Shown: positions 1-11,300 of the stretch, in pieces
Position numbering within the stretch: the first letter of the stretch is position 1
How the letters are laid out: each line of letters begins with the position of its first letter
Origin: Phoronis australis
Taxonomy: Eukaryota > Phoronida > Phoronidae
NCBI GenBank assembly: GCA_002633005.1
Contig: NMRA01000517.1
Span: 101,827-165,826, forward strand
Direction: 5' to 3'
Length of the DNA: 64,000 nt
Translations under genes and position numbers: made by a program
The notes under the pieces: model-generated
Told to the model about the DNA's origin: nothing
Seen by the model: the letters and a program-made list of their open reading frames with translations, nothing else
The model's database searches: none

Positions 1-2280
1 GTCCTTTATAGCTAACAGAAATTCTTTGAGGCTAGCATGCACGTTATTAAAGTAAAAAACTAATAATTACTAATAAAAATGTTCTATGCAGAACTTTGTC
101 ACTAATCAATGTTTGGAGACTGGCTGGTGGTATTAGTTTAACTTTGAGTGCTATAGTATAATGTTGTGAAGTGAGTGATGGTTGTGGACACGTGGGTAAA
201 GTACTGCAACAGTCATGTTAATTTATCTTTGAGAGCTTAATTAATGAATGAATTTGAATTCTGTTGAAAGCCATGATTTCTAATATAGCTCCAGCCTGCG
301 AGGTTTTAACATGATACATTAAAACTGCAAAAGTTCTATGGGTAAGGAGTATTTGGGCATTAAATTTCTTACTTGATTATGATGCCAGTATTTGTTACCT
401 GGAGGTGGTGATAAGGATTGTAGAAACTAACACCGGATAATACGGAGATCAGACTACTGCCAATTGTAGAGTCTGTCAGTTAAATCTATTTAGCGTAAAT
501 GGAACACGGTGTTCAACACAACATGTATTACGGGTTTGCTATTCATTTGAAGTACAAATTCTTATCTCACAGTGACTTGATATAAGATTGGATATGTGAC
601 TGTGTATAACCTATCTGAGAGTTTGAATTATGATGTTGTCCTTGGAGATTATCAGTCACCTTGAAAACCAAGAGCCTATTTCTGACTGTAATTATGTAGT
701 TTGTGAAACTTGCAGCTTTTAGGAAGTTAGTAGTGCTATTTTTGACTTACACTCATTAAATACGGGTTGTATTGATATTATGAAATTGTTTGCTGAATAG
801 ATCTGGATAAATACTTTACTGGATGTAGTTAAATGATCTGAAGTGTTTTTGTGAAGAAAAAGTTTTTGAGTGTTTCAGTATTTTATGTTGCTTGTACTTG
901 TAACCTATTTAGTACATTTGAACATCTTTTAATTTGTTTTGGCAAGTTACTGAACTGTCATTGCATTTGTTTACGCTCACCTTGGAGGTGTCAGTAACGT
1001 TTCATTGATTGTGAATAGCAGCTTATTGTCAAATACTGTGTACTGTAAACACAATCACGCTTTGAAAATGGCATATGTCCACTTTCAAGTTCGTTTGGTA
1101 GGAAAATGAATCTTATTGGTTTTGATAGTTTTGTTCTCGACTTATCACAAAATAATTAATGAAAACTATGAATGAAGGTATATTGATCTACACAGTCTCT
1201 GTTTTTTGTTTCTTTTGTAAGTTTTAATAGACCATCTCACTTGTTGAAGATTCATCCCACCACAGCATCACAATGCCTAGCACACTTTTTGATATGACAA
1301 TGTTTTCATACTCTCTCTTGTGTTCATCTGTGTCGATCTGCTTATATCTGTGCTAATCTATCTTCATTATATACCAGGCAGCCCAATTTCCTTGTCTCAT
1401 TTTACATGCTGGCATGATTGACTAAAAAAATGCTGTTGAGGTATTAAGTTACCCGGTAACTGGGTGGGCCAATACTCCTTGCAGTATCCTAAAATAAGAT
1501 GTCCTGTTTTTTGTGGAATGTTGGCTACAATTTGTACTGTTCACACCGTATGTCGTGAATCTCACACTATTTGCCCCTCAGCCCAATGAGCCAGCCCTGA
1601 GGTTGCCATAGCTTTTCATTTGTTTTGAATTAATGTCATGGTGCACTGTACTTTCAATACATTTGTCACAGTGCACATTGATCATTTTTCACAATTTGAG
1701 GGGGTGATAACTATTTTTCAGTGTTGAATACATGTAACATGAAGTCATACTTTTCCTACTTTTCATTCTTATGTTTTACTGTTACCACTTAGTACTGCGA
1801 CTACCTTTGACTTGAATAGTTATAAGTTATTAAAATGGGCAGTGATCGAAGTAAACAAAATCCAAGGAACCCCGATCCAGTGGCTTAAGCCCACAGGGCT
1901 TGATCGGGGGTAACTAGTCCGCATAGTGGCTTAAAAGTGTATGAATGGTTGTAAATCATGGGTGTGGTTCACAGTCGATAGGTTTTTTGAAGTTGACATT
2001 CTTGGTGAATGAAAGTAGTTGTCTTTGAACCCTGCTTTTAAACATTATACAACTGTTCCAGGTGGTCTGTGTAAGTAAAGAACATGCTTTAACAAAGGGT
2101 TATACGGTCCTGGCTGAGAAGATAATTGCTTTCTTATCCTCTACTGGTTTTGAATAGCCAAGCCTTGGAATGAAGTTAGCTAGTAATTTGTGATTGCAGG
2201 ACTGTCTTGTAATTAAAAAGTATTTACCATAAGTTAATTTCCAAGACTCGTTCTTAATTTACTCTGATCATATCTTGCAG
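1..2280. other. upstream or intronic sequence of the first gene
   Basis: AT-rich sequence with no ORF or exon I can support. It ends at a good 3' splice acceptor (TATCTTGCAG) at 2280, so the part next to it is an intron of the gene that follows. The only visible structure is a hairpin at about 1868-1908. The 5' end of the gene lies outside the window or in short exons I could not find. Confidence 0.5.
1868..1908. repeat. hairpin / cruciform-prone inverted repeat
   Basis: CCCCGATC and GATCGGGG form a perfect 8-bp stem. The enclosed segment holds further self-complementary words (GTGGCTTAAGCC; AAGCCC/GGGCTT). It lies inside an intron or upstream region. It may be a trace of a dispersed element; no function is claimed. 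Confidence 0.5.
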
Positions 2281-2322
2281 TACGTGAGCCTCCCCAAGCC
2301 CGACCTTTGTCCAAACCTTCAC
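2281..2322 (+). CDS. first gene, exon a (proline-rich, 42 nt)
   Basis: Flanked by TTGCAG and GTAAGT; encodes REPPQARPLSKPS with split codons on both sides. Its length is a multiple of three and both flanking introns share a phase, so it could be skipped without a frameshift. Confidence 0.65.
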
Positions 2323-5300
2323 GTAAGTACCCACCTCTGCTGTGATTGCATCATTCCAGAGATCTGCCATTTTTAGAAGGCAGGTCGCTGAAAACTGTGG
2401 GCTTATGTGTCTGCATCGGGTTTTCAATTAACCAAAATTTTAGTTAAGGTACGTCTAACATTCTGACACCCTCCTTGGAAGTCTGTGACTTTTCTGAAGT
2501 CGGTGAGTGTCTTTTCTTGCTCTAGTGCCTCGTTGTTGCTAGTTAGATTTCACCAATCCTTAAGGCCAGACCTCCCTTTACATTTGTCAACATTGAGTAT
2601 GTTGACTCGAGGTGATGTCCATGTGATCAGATGAATGTTATATATTAATTGATTTCAACTATGGCTTAAATCAACACAATCATTTACAGCCTTGCCACCA
2701 CCTCCAGCTCCTGTGAAGAAACACCCCTTCCCAGGCTCACGTAAGTTAAGACTTTCAATTTTCTGATTAAGTCAAGTACCATCAAAAGGGTTTGTTATGC
2801 ACTTTTGAAACCAGAACATAAACCTTCTTCTGCATTATTGTTGTGCTAATCAAACCATCATCAAATTCGTCCCCATAGAGAACCTAGATTTCAAAAATAA
2901 ATATTTCTTTCTCATGGAGTCAAATTAAATCGTTCATTGGTATTATTCTTCTTTATAGATATACTGAGAATCCTCATAGTTAGTATTCTTCCTTATAAAC
3001 AATTACTGTCAAGTTACTGTTTCATTATTAATCTCTCACACAGTTGTGTTCAAGTTAATGTTTCATAATTACAATTGTTACTCAAAAAGAATTGTCATCA
3101 AAAATATCTATGTTATGTGTCCAGGCCTGCGAGTAATAATTCATACAGTTTTGTACAAACTGAAGTTCTGTAATGTTTCATTGGAGATTCATTGTCAAGT
3201 TAATGTGTTTCTAATTTACTCTGGGAAAAATGCTTTCCTTGTTGACAACTACTGAAACTTGACTATTCATTTCACATTCTGTGTGCTTTCTAAACATTTA
3301 TAATTTATGCCAATGTTAAATTTTATTACGACTAGGTTTACTGAGAAAGCTGCGACACATATTCTATGCTGCCTGGTTTATTGCATTTTTGAGAGCTGAA
3401 GTTAAAAAGGTAAGTCATTTCAAAGGTTAGTCATTTGTTATACACATTGTTTGTGAATGTGTTTTTAGTGGTTTTATGAATGAATTTTGTGGAGAAATCT
3501 TGTGTAAGTGATTACAGCGTTTTCCCATTGCTCCCAACTTGTTTGATTCTATATAGCCCAATATTAACAACAAGCTGGGAAGATGGTCCCTGTAGCCAAT
3601 ATCTTACACGACTGATTAACTCCATTCTGGCATTCATGGTTGGAGGGCCAGCTCTCTGTTTGATAATTGCTCTAATCACCAATAAGATCGTATCTAGCCT
3701 GACTGGGCTGTGCTGTTAAAAATAAAAGCTAAGTTATAACATATTTGAACGTAAACCAATAGCAGTTCTGAAATCCTCGTCAAATGGTGATCATATTTAG
3801 TTTTTGAATCGCCAAAATTGCCCAACTGCAACTGAATTTACGACAGTCCATTCTTTCTGAGCGTACCAAATAATGCGCTCTGCTCTTGACTGTGTTCACA
3901 CTTGGTCTGTAATAAGCCTGGTAGATTATTGGCCTGCCTGTTGTCATAACAGACAAAGACTAGGCGTGGCAGTGAACAAAGGAGCTAGATGTTATCACAT
4001 GCTCACAACCCTCTACGTCTGGTAAAGTCACTGAATGAAAAAACACCATCATGCGAAGTGAATGTCATTCAGGAGTTCCAGTATCTCTGTGATATTTTTA
4101 GGATTAGTCATTGTGTGTTGCTATTTTCAATCTCAGAATGTTTTGCTGTTGAATCCTCATTAACATATAGAGAAGATTCATTTAGTTGTAAAGATCAGTG
4201 GTTCATTGTATGCAGACTACTTACACTGTTCATTACATGCAGACTATTTAGACCATTCATTACATGCAGACTATTTACACCATGACTGTTGTTCATTATA
4301 TGCAAACTACTTACACTGTTCATTACATGCAGACTATTTACACCCTGACTGGTTCATTACATGCAGACTATTTACACCATGACTGGTTCATTACATGCAG
4401 ACTATTTACACCATGACTGGTTCATTACATGCAGACTATTTACACCATCAGTGGTTCATTACATGCAGACTATTTACACCATCAGTGGTTCATTACATGC
4501 AGACTATTTACACCATCAGTGGTTCATTACATGCAGACTATTTACACCATCAGTGGTTCATTACATGCAGACTATTTACACCATCAGTGGTTCATTACAT
4601 GCAGACTATTTACACCATCAGTGGTTCATTACATGCAGACTATTTACACCATCAGTGGTTCATTACATGCAGACTATTTACACCATCAGTGGTTCATTAC
4701 ATGCAGACTATTTACACCATCAGTGGTTCATTACATGCAGACTATTTACACCATCAGTGGTTCATTACATGCAGACTATTTACACCATCAGTGGTTCATT
4801 ACATGCAGACTATTTACACCATCAGTGGTTCATTACATGCAGACTATTTACACCATCAGTGGTTCATTACATGCAGACTATTTACACCATCAGTGGTTCA
4901 TTACATGCAGACTATTTACACCATCAGTGGTTCATTACATGCAGACTATTTACACCATCAGTGGTTCATTACATGCAGACTATTTACACCATCAGTGGTT
5001 CATTACATGCAGACTATTTACACCATCAGTGGTTCATTACATGCAGACTATTTACACCATCAGTGGTTCATTACATGCAGACTATTTACACCATCAGTGG
5101 TTCATTACATGCAGACTATTTACACCATCAGTGGTTCATTACATGTAGACTACTTACACCATGAGTTGGTGATGCCTGGTATTAGTATGTATCTTAGTAA
5201 GAACTTGTTGAACACCAGACTTTGTGCAAGTAGAAATACTAGACAAAAGACTGAAGATATAATCAGATGTAAGTGTTCTAACAGTTAGTTTGTCTATTAA

Positions 5301-8300
5301 CTTTAAGTTTATTGTAATGTTTACATTTCTCGAGTTTTGATAGGGCTTGTAGGAATTTAAAGTATAGTCTGTTTCCTTCAATTTTTAAATAAAATAATAT
5401 TTTTCTTTGTTTCTCATTATCTTGGTGTCTTTCTTTCAGAATAAAAAGCCAACAAAAAAGTTTTTGTTTGGTATCAAATTAAAGGAAGCGGTTGCAGCTC
5501 TTCACAGGATTTACCTGAATGTAAGTAATGCACAAGTAGTCTAGACTAACTACCATTGGCTGGGCACACTTGATTCATCGAGTGCACAGGTAGTCCAGTT
5601 AACTACCATTCACTTGGTTCCTAAGGGATCCCTCTGATTGCATGAACTATTGACAATCTTCAAGTTTTTTCTCTTAGTTCATTTTATGAGAGGATTAACT
5701 GAAATTTTTAAATTGTTTTAAAAATGCTACAATCAATGAACTTTTGTTTATTCTAAATTCTCAGTGAATTCTTGCTAAAAATAGTCTCACTCAGTTCTCA
5801 TTGAAGAAGTTGCAAAGTTTGAACTCTCTCTATCTACCACTGTGTTTCCACTACCCACTAGACCAACAATGACAACCTGTGGTGTGCCAGTTGCCTACTG
5901 AGATTGGGCTTGCACCAACTGATGTGGAGAGCCTCAGGAATTTTAAGCTCCTTTGTTGTTTCTGATTGGTCTATTAAAGTCATTGAAAGAGCATTACTCA
6001 TAACAGTGATCAGAGCTCTGCAGATGAATATTAATATGTGTACTTCTGTCAGAATTTAGATGTTGCCTGGTCCAGGTTTTCAAATGGTGAACAGTCTCAC
6101 TGATATAAGTGGAGCCACATCTAGTACGTAAAGTCAAATAATTTCGTACAAGTACGCTGGACAAGGGATCCATAGGAATTTTGTCTTTTGGGGTAAATAA
6201 ATTAGACAGTTATAGAGACTTGAATGATAAATACAGCTCTTAAGTTGGCACAGTAATCATTCCAACCAGTTTAGTTTTTGTTGAGCAATACTAGCATAAG
6301 AATCAACATAGGGTGTTTTAAAATACCGCATTCGCCGTAATAAGTGCCCATGTCCCTATAAGCACCCTCCACGTATTTTCAGATTTCGCTAAAATAAGCG
6401 CCCAGCTCATGATCTGTATACCTTCAAAAAATGCCTTACCTACTGTTCTTCAATTTATCAATGATTCCCGACAGTCCTGAAAAAATTATTGTGTGCGGAA
6501 TTTCTCGACCACAAGCCTTGCCGCTATGTCGGTATTTAGCCGTGACTATACACTTTGAACTTCCGCAGTGCTTCAAAGAGAACACAAAAGTGTTACTGTC
6601 TCACTGTGGTCAGGCCTTTCAAAACAGACGCAGCGTACTTGTCAACGGGAATGTATTGTTATCTTTCCTGTACAGATCTCCCTCAACAGGAATCCAGATT
6701 TTTTGTACACATGAAAACCACAAATTGAAAACTGATAAAAACTTGACCAGTGCTAAAAGCATGTGGCCAAGGCATGTAGGCAATGAGATAAATATAGCTC
6801 ATTGCATGTGGGCTTGCTACTCTGGCAAATGAACTCTGATATGCCATGCATGCGCTGGCTAACCAGGCACACACATGCAGAGGAACTTCAAAACACACGT
6901 CATGTGACAACAACATGACTGTGTATGTTCATCCAGATTTTTTCGTGTTGGGGGGTGCGATCTAGCGCAGATTTGAACTCAGTTAATCTGCAGATATTCC
7001 TGACTCCACAGGAACTTAAAGGTCTTACGGACACTATTAAGGAAAATTTCAGGTAATTTGCTGAATCGAAACTCAGTTTTTATTCAAGAATTCAAGTTGC
7101 CCTATTGACGATCGCGAGGCAGCGACGCATTAGCCAGTGAGTTTTCACCGTAGGATATCCACACAATTTTCTGAAAAAGGATCTTAATTTTACAATGAAG
7201 TTTGATAGCAATGCACAATTTTGTATGTTGTAAGTTACAGAGTGAAAATTTGATAAATCCTAGCTTCCGATTTCATTCATTTTGGAGACTGTGTTTCAAC
7301 CACCTTAGGCTACAATAAGCGCCCTCTCCCGGAAACAAATTTTTCTAAGCACCCTGGGCACTTATTAGGTCAAATACGGTACTTGCAGTTGGTACTGTCT
7401 ATAGGGTTATGTTGCAGTTTTACTTATGAGGATGGTGTTTTAATAAACATCAAATCATGTCAAGCCAGTTTAAATCAATTGATATTTATGCTGCTTCTTG
7501 CTATGGCTATTTTCTGTTCTCCGTCTTGTAGCCTGATGGAAAGATCTTCCCCATATTGAGTGATGCAGTTGGTGATGGTGCGATAGACCTGAGTGTTGAC
7601 GTCACCAATGAGCGACCGTCAACTGATGACAAACAGGCGTTCCAAGAGTTGGTCTTCATTGTTGAAAACATCACTTATAATATTACGGATATCATGGTAA
7701 AAACATGTCTTTCATATTTTGAGAGACTGCATGTGTGTCTATGTACTGCAGTCAATCATTGGTTCATCTTGTGTTAACTGTGCACATGTATTGTGGAATG
7801 ACTGAGGTAAAGGCAATCAAAAGTTGAGCCATGTTTGTCAGACTGATAGTTTTGCCTTCCTTTCTTGTCCTTGTTGGGGTCTTTAACTATATGCAGTCTG
7901 CTTCATGCCATTGTTTACTGCAGATTTAGAGGTGAATCAAATTGTTCAAAGTACATTAAAGTTATAACTATAGGAAACAGTTTTTTTGTAATTATAGTTA
8001 GTACACATTTTTATGGCTCTCTTGCCTTGGTACCATGCAGTTTCACTGTAGTTATAAAGCATCAGAGAATTTGAAAAAAATAATGTCACGTTGTTTTCCT
8101 TGCTTATTTTTTAGCCGGAAACAGGTGTGCTGGGTACACACAAGAAGGCAGCAGTGTTTGAATTGATCAAAGATGGTCATCAATTTCCTCTTGGCTACTT
8201 CTGGCAAATAGAGAAGGTTAGTTTTCTTTGGGTGCATGTACTGTAATATCTCAACTATTATAGACACTAATAATTGTCAAAGTTTACCTTTTTTATTTTC

Positions 8301-11300
8301 TTTGACTTGTCTGACTTACAAATCGGTGAGATATGTTTTGGTTTGATCAATAGTTAGGTTTATAAATGTTGGTCATATAGAAGCAGAGTGACTGTGTTGG
8401 AATGTGATAAGTAAAGGGTGTGAACAAAACAGTGGTATGTTGGAACAGTGGTATGTTTAGCTTGAGATTTCTGCCCATTTCAGGCTCACAAGTGTGACCA
8501 TTAGTTTGGCGAGTCTTTGTCAAGAGTTGTGATACCTCATGTTTACATTTATCATTTCCAGTTGTCCACAGCTGTTGTGTATCCAAGGTAGTGCATGTTC
8601 ATCAAGGTAGTGCATGTTCATGCTGTAGTGTTCATGGACATGACCAACTAGATGTGTGCTTACGGGTACATATTATGTACATTAATTTCTGAAACTTAAG
8701 CCTTGATAATTACACTGTGAAACTTTGAGTGTCTCCTTTTCCCCTGGAAATTGGCCTGCAACTTGAAAGCCATTAGGGCTGTTCCAGCAAAATCTGTGTG
8801 GGAGGGGGGGAAGGCAAGTGAAATAAAAATTTATGGGTGGTTGCATTTGATTTAAATTCAAAATGGCTGGTGGTCGTACTTCAAAAACATTAAAATGTAC
8901 AGGTCGTTGTTGTTTCATTGGGCCATAAATGTTTGGTGGTGGGTAATTTTAGTAATTTTTATAAACAATCCGCACAGAATCAAAAACTGAAACAAAAATG
9001 CAACTTGCAAAAAGCTCCGACTTTTTCACTCCCTCTGATCTCCTCATTGGCATGCCCGTAACACCATTTAACCACAGGTGCTCGAATTTCTCAATGGCTA
9101 ATCACCATATATAAGAAACATATGTTTTCTTAGTAATGAATGACGTTAGTGGTGATGGAGGAACAGATAAACTCAAGCGCCTGTGCAGTCAACCACAAGA
9201 ACAAAAAAAAATTACGGGTGGTTGCATTTCAAACTTATAAAAAATTACGGGTGGTAGGCTGAAGAAATAAATGAAAAATATGGGTGGTGGGTGCGAAAAA
9301 AGGTGCCTTCCCCCCTCCCATACAGATTTTACTGGAACAGCCCTTACATTTTTCATCACAAACACTTCATTGCAATGTTGTTAAGCTAGAAGTGGTTCCT
9401 GTTTAATACTGTCTATTATTGAGCAGAAGTTGCCAGGTGAACACTGCACGTTTGCTATGCCACAGTTATGTATTCAGCTCTGACTCTCCAATCCCCAAAC
9501 TGCATGTTTCCAAATGTGCACCACACATATCTACAAAGAAATGCAATTTATGGTTGTGAAATAAAAGAATAAAAACAAACATTGGGGATTCCCTAATTTT
9601 GGGGAGAATCCTGTAGCTGGTCCATTTAGTACATGGCAGGGAGATCAAGTCCAGGATCTCTGTTCAGACTTGGTGTGTGGATTTGGACCAAGAGAGATAT
9701 GGACGAAAGGGTTGTGCACCGACAACCTCAGGGTATTGCTTTGCATTTCCAAGAGTGATCTTTATTTAACAGTATCTTATTATTGTTATTATTCTCTAGG
9801 ATCTGCTTGAGTTTGATGAAAATGAAGCCACAAAGAATATTGACAACAAACGTGCATCTATGTTGTTGCTCGGTATCTTCGTCTCTCGCAGTCTAGTGAC
9901 CACGGTAAATGAGCAATGGTGTTCTATGCTAATCCCTGAATCAAGTTTCACTGAAAATACACAATTGCCAACAGATGTCACTAGCTTCCCTGAATTCTAA
10001 TGTACATCAATATAGTTACAATGATAACAAAACAACATGTCCTTTAATGTAAATAGTGAGGATTAAATCCCAAAATTGTTGTCAATTTAGTATTTTATTT
10101 CATTTCATGCTTTTGATATTTTTCAAACGCGTTTTGGAGAACAATGTACATAAAGCACATTATCTGAAAGTTTCGTATGATTTCAATCAAATTTCTGAGA
10201 TATGATGTTCAGGAGTTGGCCACGTTTGGACATATTTCTAGGAATCGTAACTTGCTTCTTTTGACATATCACATGTACTACATCATTAAGTGAATTGAGA
10301 CATATCACATGCACTACATCATTACGTGAATTGAGACATATCACATGTACTACATCATTATGTGATTTGAGACATATCACATGTACTACATCATTATGTG
10401 AATTGAGACATATCACATGTACTACATCATTATGTGAATTGAGGCATATCACATGTACTACATCATTATGTGAATTGAGACATATCACATGCACTACATC
10501 ATTATGTGAATTGAGACATATCACATGTACTACATCATTATGTGAATTGAGACATATCACATGTACTACATCATTATGTGAATTGAGACATATCACATGT
10601 ACTACATCATTATGTGAATTGAGACTGATGTTGAAATTACCAAATTAGTTGATCAACTCCAAGTGGATCTCTTTAAATATGTCTTATAGTGTCTTATATT
10701 GTCTTATATTGTTCTCACAGCTGATGATGAAACCTCTGGACTACGGTCTATCTACTACAGTTCTGGGAACAGTTGCTGAGAATAACCTTCGTCTCCTAGC
10801 AACCATTTTTATTTACATAGTGAGAAAAACAGTTGTGCCTCCAAATGACCCACCACTGGTAAGTCAGTCTCAACATCAGTTAGCCTGTGTGTAATGAACC
10901 ACCACTGGTAAGCCAATCTCAATAACAGGTAGTATGGGTGCAATGAACCACCACTGGTAAGCTAATCTCAATAGCAGTTAGCCTGGGCATAATCATCTCC
11001 TTGATGTTTGCATCCCATTTCAGTCCTGGTTGTGTTTCACTGCTCCCATTGTGCAGGTGCCATCTGTTGTCCATGTTTAAAACTTAATTTATGTTTTCCA
11101 TGATAGCAATAAGTAGCAGCATATATTAATAAAAACAACCACGGTTTTAAATCACCTTGACATGTTTCGGTGTCATTTATTCAAACATTATCATGAGAAG
11201 AGAGAATATGGTGGCCACCTTGCTAGGCCCAGCAGGAAGTAACACCAGGACCAGGGAACATGTGAGAGAAGATTACATGTAACTATTCATCTACAGAGCT

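Noticed and set aside
4200-5165. CRISPR-like array
   Set aside because: Units are head-to-tail without unique spacers and the DNA is eukaryotic.
4361-5288. Plus-strand frames of 239-297 codons
   Set aside because: The 34-bp minisatellite read through; identical residues in every phase.
6431-6832. 133-codon ORF inside the TA-flanked element
   Set aside because: No transposase motif or domain pattern; probably chance in a non-autonomous element.
10183-10648. Opposed 12-residue periodic ORFs
   Set aside because: 36-bp minisatellite in an intron between two well-supported exons.
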